From: Sphingomonas oryzagri
Lineage (GTDB): Bacteria > Pseudomonadota > Alphaproteobacteria > Sphingomonadales > Sphingomonadaceae
Length of the DNA stretch: 64,000 bases
Direction of reading: 5' to 3'
NCBI RefSeq assembly: GCF_029906645.1
Contig: NZ_JARYGZ010000001.1
Span: 1,235,208-1,299,207 of the forward strand
The stretch's first letter is position 1. Each line of letters starts with the position of its first letter. The translations under genes were made by a program, and so were the position numbers. Below the pieces are notes generated by a model. The model did not search any database. It worked only from the letters and a program-made list of their open reading frames with translations, and was not told where the DNA came from. Below, one piece after another: positions 1 through 8,508 of this stretch.

Positions 1-370
1 AACATCAAAGGCTTCGGCACCAAACCCCAATGGCGAAAAAATGATCCACGCACAGGCTCGCCGGACGTAACTTTGCAAGCCGGACACGCGGGATGCGGAT
101 CTCGATGGCAAGTCCCTCGGGTCGCCAGTCCCGGCTGATGACACCATTCAGGCTCCGGAGAAATGTTGTCTCGAGACGTGTCCCGAGGCCTTCCCGTGAT
201 GGCGTCCCGTATCCGCTTGCGACCTGCTCGAACCATTTCAGGCAAAGGTTCGCTTTGCGAGGCTTTCTCCATGAAACGGGAGAGTCTCAAACAGCAGTCG
301 CTCTCTTGACCTTTGAGCGTAGAAGCCGCGCCGACTTTCGGCCTCTGGCGCGTTCGGTTAAGGTTATGAG
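1..370. other. Leading stretch without a convincing gene
   Basis: Frame 1 on the plus strand is open from the window edge to a TGA at 136-138, which could be the last 45 residues of a gene starting outside the window. The peptide is basic, low in complexity and unrecognised. The rest holds no reading frame with a good ribosome binding site. It probably carries the promoter of the PAS gene remnant at 371. Confidence 0.4.
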
Positions 371-655
371 ATGGATGAGGAAGATACCGTTCCGTTGACC
401 GACGTAGCGACCCTGGCTGAGCCGGTGCGGCTCCAACTCCTCTTGAATGCCGTTCGAGACTACGCGATCTATCTGCTCGATCGGAACGGCTATGTTAGCA
501 GCTGGAACACCGGCGCTGAGCGCTTTAAGGGCTATAAGGCCGCCGAGATCATCGGGCAGCATTTCTCGCGCTTTTATACCGATCAGGACCGCGAGGCAGG
601 CCTACCGGCCAGAGCACTGCGCATCGCTGCTGAGGAGGGCACTCGCGCCTTCGAG
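371..655 (+). pseudogene. Truncated PAS-domain sensor kinase (N-terminal fragment)
   Basis: The first ~90 residues read as a clean PAS domain of the kind that opens alphaproteobacterial sensor histidine kinases: LLNAVRDYAIYLLD, then WNTGAERFKGY, then FYTDQDREAG. Past about base 655 the frame stays open, but its translation is only the antisense of the KaiC-like fragment on the other strand. The rest of the PAS domain and any kinase module are missing. The natural reading is a gene cut by a deletion or inversion. The reading frame formally continues to 829, so a chimeric 152-residue protein could still be made. Confidence 0.65.
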
Positions 656-796
656 CAGGAATTGCGTCGCGATCGTGGTCTTGCCGGTGCCCGGATTGCC
701 CTCGAGCAGGAAGACGCGGCTGCGTGTCAGGCCCCCCGCGAGGACGGCGTCGAGCCCTTCGATGCCGATGGCGGCCTTGGGCGTTCGTTCGGCCAT
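646..796 (-). pseudogene. Truncated KaiC-like RecA-family ATPase (N-terminal fragment)
   Basis: An ATG at 796 is preceded by a strong AAGGAG site. It opens a KaiC/RadA-type ATPase with GIEGLDAVLAGGL and a perfect Walker A motif (GNPGTGKTT, about residues 34-42). Similarity stops after FLLEGA, where the sequence becomes the antisense of the PAS gene. A full KaiC-like protein has 250-500 residues, so only about 50 remain. It lies just downstream of the hybrid kinase on the same strand, matching the usual pairing of KaiC-like ATPases with such kinases. The remnant lacks Walker B and should be inactive. Confidence 0.65.
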
Positions 797-944
797 TCAA
801 GCTCCTTGATGAGTCCCGCCGGACGCTAATGGCATACACGGAGGCGGGCGCGCTGGGATTTCCCGGCTATCGCCCCGTCCTACCTCTTATGTATCGAGAA
901 AGAAACCGAAACGGCGGAGGCGCGGGCACATTCCGGACGGCCGT

Positions 945-2744
945 CTATCGGCCACGAGACTGGCGGGCATCGCGCAGGACACGCGACAGTTCGTCCACCG
1001 AATACGGCTTGTGCAGCAGCGCGAAACCATGACGCGCGTCGTCGGCCAGCACGTGGCTGTAGCCGCTGGTGAGCACGACCGTCAGCGCCGGCCAGCGCTT
1101 GCCGACCTGCCGGCCGAGTTCGACGCCGTCCATCCCCGGCATGACGACGTCGGAGAAGACGATGTCGATCAGGTCATGCTCGTGCTCAAGAATGGCGATG
1201 GCCTCGCGGGCGTTGGCGGCGCGGCGGGTCGTGAAGCCGAGGTCGCCCAGGAGGTGCGAGGCGAACTCGCCGACCTGATCATTGTCCTCGACGATGAGGA
1301 TGCTGGCTTCGGCGGCGACGACCTGCTCGATCGGCAAGAGCGCGTCGGCGGCGTTCGGCGCCTTGGTGCGCGGCAGATAGAGGCTGAACGTCGTGCCCTC
1401 GCCAGGCTGGCTGTCGACGTCGATCTCGCCGCCGGATTGCTTGGTGAAACCGTAGACCTGGCTGAGCCCGAGACCCGTGCCCTTGCCGACCTCCTTTGTC
1501 GTATAGAATGGCTCGAAGATGCGCTCGAGCTGGTCGGCCGGCATGCCCGATCCGGTGTCGGACACGGAGACTTTCACGAAATCGCCCTTCGCCGCCGCAT
1601 GGCCGCGCCGCGCGGGGACCGCACCGGCCGCCTCGATCGCGATAGTGATGCGCCCCTCCCCATTCATGGCATCGCGGGCGTTCACCGCCATATTGACGAG
1701 GGCGGTTTCGAACTGGCTGGCATCGACCTCGACGAAGCAGGAGGCGCAGATCGGATCGACCACGAGATCGACGCGCGAACCGACGACGGTGCGCAGCATG
1801 TCCGCGACGGAGCCGACCTTCATCGCCGCGTTGAACACCTCCGGCTTGAGCGCCTGACGGCGCGCGAAGGCGAGCAGCTGGCTGGTCAGCTTGGCGGCCC
1901 GGTCGGCCGTCTCCGCAATCGCGTCGATATACTTCTTCTGCTTGTCGCGCGGCAGTTCGCGGCGCGACAGCAGCTCGGCGGACGACCGGATGATCGTCAG
2001 AAGATTGTTGAAATCGTGGGCGACGCCGCCGGTCAGCTGGCCGATCGCCTCCATCTTCTGCAGCTGGCGAACCTGATCCTCGGACGCCAACAACTCCCGC
2101 GACCGCTCCTCGACCCGGACCTCCAGCGTTTCGTTGAGTTGACGCAGCGCCTCCTCGGCGATCGTGCGGTCCAGAATGTCGGCCGCCTGCCGCGCGACGA
2201 TGTCGAGCATCCTCAGATCCCGGTCGGACGGCTCGTGCGGCTCGCTCCAATGGTTCGAGATCATGCCGAGCAGCTTGCCGCTCCGTGACAGCAGAGGCGT
2301 GGTCTGGGCCGACCGGATGCCGGCGCTGCGGAAGGCGGCGAGGTCCGGCGTGCCGGCGATCTCGTCCCACTCCTCGAAATCGGGGACGATCGCCCGCTGG
2401 CCGAACTTCAGCGCCAGCGTGCAGCTGCTGAACGCCTGGGGGCTGACCCATTGCCAGAAGCCTACGGCCTCGGGCGGCAGGCCACGATGCGCCAGCAACT
2501 GAAGCTCGCCACCATGGCCCGACGGATCGTCGGCGGGGCAGAGCAGCTGCATCGTTCCGAATTGCGATCCGGTGATCGCGACGGCGGCCTCGACGATCTT
2601 GCCGTAAAGCTCGAAGCGATCCTGCTCGTTGATGAGCGCAACGCTGATCCGATGAAGCAGATCGATGTCGGAGAGTTCGCCGGAAGAGCTATCGTCGAGG
2701 CTGCCGAGCGGCAGCACCTGCGGGCCATGTGGCGAACTGGTCAT
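945..2744 (-). CDS. GAF-domain hybrid sensor histidine kinase/response regulator
   Basis: Cytoplasmic hybrid kinase of 599 residues with no membrane segment. In order it has a GAF domain (about 30-190), a short coiled coil (about 195-230), a HisKA domain with phospho-accepting His243 in GGVAHDFNN, an HATPase domain with N box NAVNARDAM and G boxes GSGMP and GKGTGLGL, and a C-terminal receiver with its aspartate in [11 protein letters not shown]. The start at 2744 was preferred to the upstream ATG because AGGGG sits eight bases before it. The truncated KaiC-like gene follows on the same strand, so they may once have formed an operon. The GAF ligand cannot be deduced. Confidence 0.9.
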   Translation of the reverse strand: MTSSPHGPQVLPLGSLDDSSSGELSDIDLLHRISVALINEQDRFELYGKIVEAAVAITGSQFGTMQLLCPADDPSGHGGELQLLAHRGLPPEAVGFWQWVSPQAFSSCTLALKFGQRAIVPDFEEWDEIAGTPDLAAFRSAGIRSAQTTPLLSRSGKLLGMISNHWSEPHEPSDRDLRMLDIVARQAADILDRTIAEEALRQLNETLEVRVEERSRELLASEDQVRQLQKMEAIGQLTGGVAHDFNNLLTIIRSSAELLSRRELPRDKQKKYIDAIAETADRAAKLTSQLLAFARRQALKPEVFNAAMKVGSVADMLRTVVGSRVDLVVDPICASCFVEVDASQFETALVNMAVNARDAMNGEGRITIAIEAAGAVPARRGHAAAKGDFVKVSVSDTGSGMPADQLERIFEPFYTTKEVGKGTGLGLSQVYGFTKQSGGEIDVDSQPGEGTTFSLYLPRTKAPNAADALLPIEQVVAAEASILIVEDNDQVGEFASHLLGDLGFTTRRAANAREAIAILEHEHDLIDIVFSDVVMPGMDGVELGRQVGKRWPALTVVLTSGYSHVLADDARHGFALLHKPYSVDELSRVLRDARQSRGR

Positions 2745-2869
2745 GCCGGAATTCCCCTGGCGGTACGAAAGCGGACGAACGCACCTCGTGCGCACAATCT
2801 TTCAGGAGCGTCGAAGTTCCGGGCTCGGCGGCTCCGGGCCCGAAGCACCGGGTGCCGCGTTGAGCGTCC

Positions 2870-3115
2870 ATGAAAGATATAGAGACAGTCGACGATCACG
2901 TGCTGCTCCGGACGAAATGGGACGGCCGTGATCGCCTGCTGTTCACGAGCCATCGTGTATTGAACAAAATGGCCGGCAGAAAGATGGACCGACCGACCGC
3001 CCGGCGGTTCGTCGATCAGCATCGCGAGGAGATCATCGCGATGGGCAAGCGGCGCCTCGCCAGCGGCCCCGCCGACGCGAACAGGGTCATCTTCGTGGAA
3101 GAGCTGACCGAGTAG
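2870..3115 (+). CDS. Small hypothetical protein
   Basis: A soluble, basic 81-residue protein of unknown family. It starts divergently from the histidine kinase, 125 bases away. The reading frame has good codon bias, with charged residues spread evenly (VDQHREEIIAMGKRRLA) and no signal peptide or membrane segment. It may belong to the stress-linked small-protein set that fills this region. Confidence 0.6.
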   Translation: MKDIETVDDHVLLRTKWDGRDRLLFTSHRVLNKMAGRKMDRPTARRFVDQHREEIIAMGKRRLASGPADANRVIFVEELTE

Positions 3116-3143
3116 ATCGCGCCTCTGCGAAATTCTCGCCCAG

Positions 3144-3317
3144 TCAGTTCGACGGATCCTGATCGGCATCCAGTTGGCGATCAATATCCTCGGCGAGAAG
3201 ATCGAGCTGGTCGAAGGAGGCGAGGAACTCGAAATCGACACCGCCCTCCGTTTCGATGCGCAGGCGATATCCGCCCTCGCGAGGCTCGATCGCAAAGCTC
3301 TTCAGGATGTTCGCCAC
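3144..3317 (-). CDS. Very small hypothetical protein with GTG start
   Basis: A 57-residue acidic protein opening with a GTG at 3317, preceded by GGAGGAAG, one of the strongest ribosome binding sites in the window. The translation VANILKSFAIEPREGGYRL runs to a TGA at 3144-3146 and is rich in Asp and Glu (LAEDIDRQLDADQD). The next gene upstream on this strand ends 40 bases before it, so the two may be cotranscribed. Family and function are unknown. Confidence 0.65.
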   Translation of the reverse strand: MANILKSFAIEPREGGYRLRIETEGGVDFEFLASFDQLDLLAEDIDRQLDADQDPSN

Positions 3318-3356
3318 GACTTCCTCCTGTTTTTGTGATGCGAGAGGCCGGAAGGC

Positions 3357-3584
3357 TCAGATCGCCGGGACCAGATAATTCGGCTTCAGGAAGATGAGAT
3401 TGTGCGTCAGGCTTGCCACTCCGACATCGTCTCCCGCTTCCAGCGCGTCGGCGATCAGCGACCACATCCCTGCGCTGTGCGTGCAGCGCTCCTTGGTCTG
3501 CCGCTGCATGGCCGACAATGCCTGCCGGGCAGCACGCGAGGACCATTCGCGATAGAAGCCGATTTTCTGCTCCGCCGTGATCAT
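3357..3584 (-). CDS. Small hypothetical protein
   Basis: A 75-residue protein starting MITAEQKIGFYREW, predicted mostly helical. The frame is open up to an ATG at 3731, but that extension is proline- and arginine-poor coding of low quality. The ATG at 3584 has a GAGG site seven bases upstream and is preferred. No family was recognised. It probably forms a unit with the 57-residue gene downstream. Confidence 0.5.
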   Translation of the reverse strand: MITAEQKIGFYREWSSRAARQALSAMQRQTKERCTHSAGMWSLIADALEAGDDVGVASLTHNLIFLKPNYLVPAI

Positions 3585-3731
3585 GGGCGCCTCGCCGCAG
3601 CGCATGGACGGGGGGCATGCGACCCCGAGATGAAGGTGGTCATTCGGATCGCTGGCCTCGTTGGTGCGCAGGGGCGCCCTGCTGTCCGTCACGAGGATGC
3701 GGTTCAACTCCGTGAATGTTGCTTCTAGCAC

Positions 3732-4064
3732 GCTCGCTGTGGAGTGTCGCCCGAATTGGTCGTTATTTGCTGCGGAAAAGCCGAATCCACCATTTTCAAT
3801 GGCAAGATTGCAATCTCACTCAAATAGGTCCATATAGACGACGCTAACGTCGCCTGCGACGGAATTTGGCGCTACGGCGCTGCTTTCCCTTACATGCTTC
3901 CAGCTGCGCGAGTTTCTGCTCGCAGCAAGACTTGTTCGTGGAAAGTTAATATTCCGATGAAATCAGCCGTGTTGGCCCTTTTTCGTGGTCTTTGGTGCCT
4001 TCATTTTGAAGCGGGTGCGCAGCCGGATTCGGCACCGCCCGTTTCGGATCGGACGCTCTGATCG
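3732..4064. other. Non-coding stretch upstream of infA
   Basis: This stretch is richer in A and T than its surroundings (for example around 3770-3840 and 3930-3960), as expected for a promoter region of the stress/cold genes downstream. No reading frame with a ribosome binding site, no repeat array and no RNA gene was recognised. A long minus-strand frame here is the shadow of infA and the following genes. Confidence 0.4.
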
Positions 4065-4322
4065 ATGGCCAAGGAGGAGCTTCTCTCCATCGAAGGCCTC
4101 ATCGACGAAATCCTGCCCGACGGCCGTTTCCGGGTCCGCCTGGAAAACGGCTTCAGCATCATCGCCTATACGGCCGGCCGGATGCGGCGCGGTCGCATTC
4201 GTTCGGTGGTCGGCGATCAGGTGCGAGTCGAGATGACGCCCTACGACCTCGAAAAGGGCCGGATAGTCTATCGCGAGCGCGGCTCGGGCCCGACACCGGC
4301 GTTCCAGCGCAAGCGACGATAG
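4065..4322 (+). CDS. infA: Translation initiation factor IF-1 (paralogue)
   Basis: An 85-residue protein with the S1-type OB fold of IF-1. It matches the family through MAKEELL at the start, [11 protein letters not shown], then [13 protein letters not shown], and the diagnostic [18 protein letters not shown]-1 binds the ribosomal A site during initiation. The housekeeping protein is about 72 residues; this copy has a basic C-terminal extension ending in QRKRR and lacks the usual HEILGH segment, so it is likely a second, accessory copy. It sits upstream of a cold-shock gene, suggesting translation adjustment under stress. Confidence 0.9.
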   Translation: MAKEELLSIEGLIDEILPDGRFRVRLENGFSIIAYTAGRMRRGRIRSVVGDQVRVEMTPYDLEKGRIVYRERGSGPTPAFQRKRR

Positions 4323-4367
4323 CATCGTACACTCAACATCGCGCGAGCAGATCGCGCCGAAGGACAT

Positions 4368-4505
4368 ATGAACTACTTGAAATCCATTGCCGACGCTCTG
4401 TCGGCGACCACCTTTAATTTTCGCAGGAGTCCAATTTCTCCGCGACGTTCCATGACTTTGTCCCAGACCGAGCTTCGGCAGATCGTCGCCGAAGCCCTGG
4501 GCTGA
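4368..4505 (+). CDS. Very small hypothetical protein
   Basis: A 45-residue frame from an ATG at 4368 to a TGA at 4503-4505, with GAAGGA close upstream. The C-terminal half (MTLSQTELRQIVAEALG) looks like a short amphipathic helix. It lies between infA and another small gene in the same direction, with 21-45 base gaps. The peptide was not recognised. Confidence 0.45.
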   Translation: MNYLKSIADALSATTFNFRRSPISPRRSMTLSQTELRQIVAEALG

Positions 4506-4526
4506 TCCTCTCACCGGGAGCCTGCC

Positions 4527-4724
4527 ATGTCCGTCACCAGCGAATTCTACCTGGCTCGCGCAGCGGAATGCGCACGCGAGGCCGAGACCACCCTGCTGGC
4601 GAACGTGCGCGAGCGCTGCCGCCGATCGGAGGAAGCCTGGCTCGCCATGGCGAACCGGCTTCGGAAGGGCGAGCGGCTGCGCGACGAGGCGGCGGCCGAG
4701 AAGGCCAAGGTCGAAACAAACTGA
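4527..4724 (+). CDS. Small helical hypothetical protein
   Basis: A 65-residue highly charged, all-helical protein. The pattern FYLARAAECAREAE, then NVRERCRRSEEAWLAMA resembles a widespread alphaproteobacterial family of unknown function in which A-ECxREAE is followed by NVRERxLRSxxAW. Another apparent member, now frameshifted, lies at 9286-9553. It probably belongs to the same transcript as infA and the cold-shock gene. Confidence 0.65.
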   Translation: MSVTSEFYLARAAECAREAETTLLANVRERCRRSEEAWLAMANRLRKGERLRDEAAAEKAKVETN

Positions 4725-4772
4725 ATTTCCATCATGAAGACGCGCCATCCGGCGCACCACAAGGAGTTTCCC

Positions 4773-4979
4773 ATGATCACTGGAACCGTAAAATTCTTCA
4801 ATGCCGACAAGGGCTACGGCTTCATCGCTCCCGAGGACGGCAGCGGCGATGCCTTCGTCCATATCTCGGCGGTCGAACGCGCCGGGATGCGCACACTCGA
4901 TAAGGAGCAGCGCGTCTCCTACGAGCTGGAGACCGATCGCCGCGGCAAGACCTCGGCGGTGAACCTTCAGCCGGCATGA
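4773..4979 (+). CDS. Cold-shock protein of the CspA family
   Basis: A 68-residue single cold-shock domain. The RNA-binding motifs are present: KFFNADKGYGFIAP (RNP1) and DAFVHISAV (RNP2). Such proteins bind single-stranded RNA and melt secondary structure. An in-frame ATG lies 13 codons upstream, but the start at 4773 is set by AAGGAG six bases before it. It is followed directly by a strong intrinsic terminator, so the infA-to-csp group probably ends here. Confidence 0.93.
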   Translation: MITGTVKFFNADKGYGFIAPEDGSGDAFVHISAVERAGMRTLDKEQRVSYELETDRRGKTSAVNLQPA

Positions 4980-4982
4980 TGG

Positions 4983-5013
4983 AAAGGGCGCCTCCGGGCG
5001 CCCTTTTCTTTTT
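4983..5013 (+). terminator. Intrinsic terminator after the cold-shock gene
   Basis: A ten-base-pair perfect GC-rich stem (AAAGGGCGCC with GGCGCCCTTT) closes a four-base loop and is followed by TCTTTTT. It starts four bases after the cold-shock stop codon. Confidence 0.9.
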
Positions 5014-5060
5014 GGGGCGGCGCATTCGGCCCGCTTATTCCTCTGTTTCGGAAGACCGCC

Positions 5061-5273
5061 ATGTCACGCGCATTCTGCGTAACGCTCCACATCGACGAGG
5101 TGATGGCCGCCTGCGCCAGGAACAACGCCACGATCAGCACCGTCGAGCCGCTGCATTCGGGCGGCACCCGCGTCGTCCTGATCAACTCCCACGACGCCGC
5201 CGTGATGGGCCGCGTTTTTGCCGGCAAGCTGATCACCGGCAACGTCGTCCGCACGCCCTTGCGGGTGCGCTGA
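5061..5273 (+). CDS. Small hypothetical protein
   Basis: A 70-residue protein (MSRAFCVTLHIDEVMAACA...) with alternating hydrophobic stretches suggesting a small alpha/beta fold, and no signal peptide. It starts 48 bases after the cold-shock terminator and is followed by two more small genes in the same direction. No family was recognised. Confidence 0.55.
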   Translation: MSRAFCVTLHIDEVMAACARNNATISTVEPLHSGGTRVVLINSHDAAVMGRVFAGKLITGNVVRTPLRVR

Positions 5274-5307
5274 CGGAAAAGTCGTCCACCTTCCGGAGTC
5301 GGATCAC

Positions 5308-5535
5308 ATGCATATTCAGGAATGGTTCGATCGCAGGCGACGGATACGAGCCGAGGCGCAGGACGAGGCGGTCTATATGCTGCGCGACCATGGCGAAGCC
5401 GCCGAACTGGCGATCGAGCACGAACTTTCGAAAGTTCCAAAACCGTGCCGGCGCCGAACGATGCTCAAGATGGCCAAGACCAGGGTCGGCAAGTTGCGTC
5501 GCCAGCGTCAACTGAAGACGCGCCGAGTCATCTGA
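5308..5535 (+). CDS. Small basic hypothetical protein
   Basis: A 75-residue protein that begins acidic and helical (MHIQEWFDRRRRIRAEAQDE) and ends very basic (VGKLRRQRQLKTRRVI), so nucleic-acid contact is conceivable. It lies 34 bases after the preceding gene and 7 bases before the next, consistent with a small operon. Family unknown. Confidence 0.55.
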   Translation: MHIQEWFDRRRRIRAEAQDEAVYMLRDHGEAAELAIEHELSKVPKPCRRRTMLKMAKTRVGKLRRQRQLKTRRVI

Positions 5536-5542
5536 CCGCTTC

Positions 5543-5803
5543 ATGGCGGACGAATGCATCCCCTGGGATTTCGAAGCGAAACTTTCGTGGCCGGGACGCG
5601 TCGCCACGGAAGTCGGCACGCTCCGGGGCTGCGTTCGGGCATGGTCCGCCCTTAGCGAAATCGATCAGTCGGCCTGCGCTATCCATTGCGTCGCGAAGGT
5701 CTGGATTTCGGACTGGCACGAAGGACGCACGGTCATATCGTCCATCGGTATCCAGCAACTGGTCAGTCGGCTGGAAACCGGATGGCACCACAGGGGTCAT
5801 TGA
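5543..5803 (+). CDS. Small hypothetical protein
   Basis: An 86-residue soluble protein with several tryptophans and three cysteines, starting eight bases after the previous stop codon. The sequence (IPWDFEAKLSWPGRVATEVG) is not recognised. The spacing suggests translational coupling within the 5061-5803 group. The opposite strand is also open, but that frame has poorer codon use. Confidence 0.5.
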   Translation: MADECIPWDFEAKLSWPGRVATEVGTLRGCVRAWSALSEIDQSACAIHCVAKVWISDWHEGRTVISSIGIQQLVSRLETGWHHRGH

Positions 5804-5973
5804 CCACCTCGTTGCCGCAAACATGCCACATGCGCGATTTCTTCGCTGAGGCCCGGAACGCGGCGGCGCGCCCGCTGGTTGTCGAGTCCTTGGTTTCCGA
5901 GGCTGAGTCGCAGCTCCCCTCGCAGGCGCAAGCCGAAAGGGGATGCAAGCGATGATCGTCTCGGACAGATCCG

Positions 5974-6333
5974 TTGAGTAAGCCGACGATATTGGTCGTC
6001 GAGGACGAGGTGTTCATCCGTCTCGATACGATTGACCGACTGGAAGAAGCCGGCTTCGAAGTCATCGAGGCCGGCGATGCCGACGAGGCGATCCACATCC
6101 TCGAAACCTGCGCCCATATCGGCATCCTGTTCACGGACGTCGAGATGCCGGGCAGCATGGATGGTTTCGCGCTGGCGCGGGTCACGCGCGATCGCTGGCC
6201 ACCCATCGAGATCGTCGTGGCGTCGGGCCGACGACGCCCGGATGCGACGTCGCTGCCGGATCGGGGCCAGTTCTTCGGGAAGCCCTATGACTGGCCGGTC
6301 CTGATGAGCGCCCTGCACGAGATCGCAAAGTAG
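5974..6333 (+). CDS. Single-domain response regulator
   Basis: A 119-residue stand-alone receiver. The acidic pocket is in ILVVEDE, the phospho-accepting aspartate in LFTDVEMPG (about residue 51), and the conserved Lys in FFGKPY. There is no output domain, so it likely relays phosphate or modulates a partner, possibly the orphan-looking kinase at 945. The start is a TTG; the ATG at 5952 runs into a TAA at once, and the ribosome binding site before the TTG is weak. Confidence 0.85.
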   Translation: MSKPTILVVEDEVFIRLDTIDRLEEAGFEVIEAGDADEAIHILETCAHIGILFTDVEMPGSMDGFALARVTRDRWPPIEIVVASGRRRPDATSLPDRGQFFGKPYDWPVLMSALHEIAK

Positions 6334-6337
6334 CGCC

Positions 6338-6754
6338 ATGCCGCGAATGTTCGTGATCGACAGGAAGATGTCGCGCGCCGCCGATATCGCACGTCTGACG
6401 ATCGCGCCCCTTTTCGTTATCGCGGGGACCGTACACCTCCTGCGCCCGGCCTTGTTCGAGCCGGTGATGCCGCCTGGCGTGCCGCATCCCCTTCTCGTGA
6501 TCATGGTGACGGGCGCGGCCGAGCTGGCTGGTGCTGCGGCGCTGTTCGTGCCGAAGCTCCGTTGGCTGGCCGGTACGATGCTGGCCGTTTACGCGGTCTG
6601 CGTATATCCGGCGAACATCCTCCATGCTGTCCGCGATCTTTCGACCGGAACCGGCCTCGGATGGGCCTACCATTATCCCCGCCTGTTCGCTCAGCCCTTC
6701 ATTTGCTGGTGGGCCTTGACCGCCGGTGGCGTGACCGGCGGGCGCCGGTCCTAG
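6338..6754 (+). CDS. DoxX-like small membrane protein
   Basis: A 138-residue protein with about four hydrophobic segments (near residues 17-33, 48-68, 76-92 and 118-135). The layout IAPLFVIAGTVHLLRP, then GAAELAGAAALFVP is that of DoxX-type integral membrane proteins of the inner membrane. It starts four bases after the receiver gene. Its substrate or partner is unknown. In-frame ATGs three and ten codons downstream are alternative starts. Confidence 0.7.
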   Translation: MPRMFVIDRKMSRAADIARLTIAPLFVIAGTVHLLRPALFEPVMPPGVPHPLLVIMVTGAAELAGAAALFVPKLRWLAGTMLAVYAVCVYPANILHAVRDLSTGTGLGWAYHYPRLFAQPFICWWALTAGGVTGGRRS

Positions 6755-6767
6755 AAGCGGTTGCCCC

Positions 6768-7625
6768 TTACAACAGGCGAATCCGCACCGATACCTCCAT
6801 CGACAGGAATGCATCGGCGTCGCCAAGATAGCCCCCGGTCACCGGCATGATTTGCCGGTTGAAGCGGGCGAAGGCGACGGGCACGAGATGTCTGCTGCCG
6901 ACGCGCCGGTGGGTCGGATCGAAGGTGATCCAGCCCGCGCCTGGAAGATAGACCTGCGCCCAGGCATGGGTGGACCCCGCATCGTCGGCAGGTTGATCGG
7001 GGTCGACCAGATATCCGGAAACCGCGCGTGCGCCCATGCCGAGATGGCGCACCGCCTCGATGAACAGGGCGGCGATGTCCCGGCAGGATCCGCTGCCCAG
7101 CGTCAGCGTCTCCGCCGGCGACTGTGTCCCCTCCTCGTCACGCACCCGATAAACGATGCTGTCCAGCATGCCGGCGTTCAGATCCTTGAGCAGCGATAGC
7201 GTGTCGGTCTGCGGGCCAAGGACGAAGCCGCGCGCCCATGCGCCGACGGCCTCCGCGCCGGACGTCAGCCAGTCGGGCTGTGCCAACGCACCCAGATCGA
7301 CCATGTCGTCGAGCGTATAGGCGAACGGATAGCCATGAGCGCCGGGATCGATCGCGAAGACCGGCCATTCCGGCGCTCTGTGCTCGACCTCGACTTCGCT
7401 CGTGATCGCCAGCGCGTCGGTGGCATCGGAGAAGCTGGCGGTGGCGATCTGGTTTCCGAAGACATCGACCGTCCACAGAATGTTGGCTTCCGGCTCGCAT
7501 CGCAGCGATCGGGATAGGGTGGTCAGCTCCGCATCGTCGCGCGGCGTGAGCACCAGGCGTTGGGCCTGGAGCGTCACCGGAATGGCATAACGATAGACGG
7601 TTCGGTGCTCGATCTTCAGCCGCAT
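6768..7625 (-). CDS. Transglutaminase-like protease-fold protein
   Basis: A 285-residue cytoplasmic protein with the bacterial transglutaminase N-terminal domain (residues 1-90, LKIEHRTVYRYAIPV) and a transglutaminase core. The catalytic triad is visible: Cys181 in GSGSCRDIA, His220 in STHAWAQV and Asp236 in FDPTHR. Members act as cysteine proteases or amidases. It converges with the DoxX gene and probably has its own promoter in the 90-base gap before the DUF2383 gene. Confidence 0.88.
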   Translation of the reverse strand: MRLKIEHRTVYRYAIPVTLQAQRLVLTPRDDAELTTLSRSLRCEPEANILWTVDVFGNQIATASFSDATDALAITSEVEVEHRAPEWPVFAIDPGAHGYPFAYTLDDMVDLGALAQPDWLTSGAEAVGAWARGFVLGPQTDTLSLLKDLNAGMLDSIVYRVRDEEGTQSPAETLTLGSGSCRDIAALFIEAVRHLGMGARAVSGYLVDPDQPADDAGSTHAWAQVYLPGAGWITFDPTHRRVGSRHLVPVAFARFNRQIMPVTGGYLGDADAFLSMEVSVRIRLL

Positions 7626-7716
7626 GGGCGGCCCGTGCGGCGAGCTTCATTACGCACGGGCAACTCCCGGTCATGGTAAAGGCCGGCACCGTTGGCAATG
7701 CCGGCCCGACGCGCGA

Positions 7717-8163
7717 TCATGCCATGCTGTGCTTGAGCGCGCTCATCTTGTCGTGCCCCGCCCGCACCGAGGTGTAGGCCTCCCGGACCACCGCGAGGCT
7801 CTCGGGCGACAGGCGTTCGTCCCGCATCGCCGTTTCGAACTTAGCCTTGATGTGGTCCTCGCCGCGCTCGACCTCATTGACAATCGCCTTGTCGTTGTTC
7901 GAGGTGAAAGCCTGTTTCAGGTCGAGGAACGTGCGGTGCGCCGCCGCCAGGAAGCTGCTGCCGGTTTCGGGCTCGCCGCCGAGACGCTTTACCTCCGTCT
8001 GCAAGGCGGTCGCCGCAGTGCCGCGATCACGCGCGAAATCAGCGAACAGGCCGGCGAACTGTGTGTTCTCCGCATCCTTGGCCGCATCCTCATAGCCCTT
8101 CATGCTGTCGAGCGTGGTCGTCGTCAGTCCGTTGAGGACAGAAATGTCGTGATCGCGGTCCAT
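7717..8163 (-). CDS. DUF2383 (PA2169-type) four-helix-bundle stress protein
   Basis: A 148-residue all-helical protein with the ferritin-like DUF2383 pattern: VLNGLTTTTLDSMKGYEDAA near the start and FKTAMRDERL-type segments later. Function of the family is unknown, but members are typically stress-induced. The start at 8163 is set by AAGGAAA six bases upstream; the frame extends further up without a good site. It is divergent from the small basic protein gene at 8380. Confidence 0.8.
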   Translation of the reverse strand: MDRDHDISVLNGLTTTTLDSMKGYEDAAKDAENTQFAGLFADFARDRGTAATALQTEVKRLGGEPETGSSFLAAAHRTFLDLKQAFTSNNDKAIVNEVERGEDHIKAKFETAMRDERLSPESLAVVREAYTSVRAGHDKMSALKHSMA

Positions 8164-8379
8164 GATATTTTCCTTGATGGGGAGTGGTCTGAACGAACCG
8201 CGAGCCGCATCGGGCCCGGCATCGAAATTTTCGCGGGCTATTTCGATCGCGAATATTTGCCGGAATCCGTCGCGGGTCGATTGCCAGTAGCGATGAAACA
8301 TGACCATGGTCGCCACATCCTCGCGTGACGGACGCCATCCTGGCTAACAGCGTGATCGATTTTCTGATCGGATATTTCC

Positions 8380-8499
8380 ATGGGCCAGCTTCGCACGACC
8401 AACAAGCGCCACAAGCGCGCCCTGACCGCGCGCCAGAGCCCCAGGAAACCGGCTCAGGACAGCAAGAAAGCCGCCACTCCGTCGAAGGAGAAAGCGTAG
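8380..8499 (+). CDS. Very small basic protein
   Basis: A 39-residue, strongly basic peptide (MGQLRTTNKRHKRALTAR...) containing about a dozen Lys and Arg. It starts at an ATG without a clear ribosome binding site and ends ten bases before the next gene. Small basic proteins of this look recur in sphingomonads, which suggests nucleic-acid binding, but this is inference. Confidence 0.5.
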   Translation: MGQLRTTNKRHKRALTARQSPRKPAQDSKKAATPSKEKA

Positions 8500-8508
8500 C
8501 CCGGTCCC

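Noticed and set aside
3963-4862. A 299-codon minus-strand open frame
   Set aside because: Antisense of infA, the small helical protein and part of the cold-shock gene, all with better support.
5070-5100. A further SigF-type promoter starting GTAACG
   Set aside because: No CGTA box lies 16 bases downstream, and the site is inside a coding frame.
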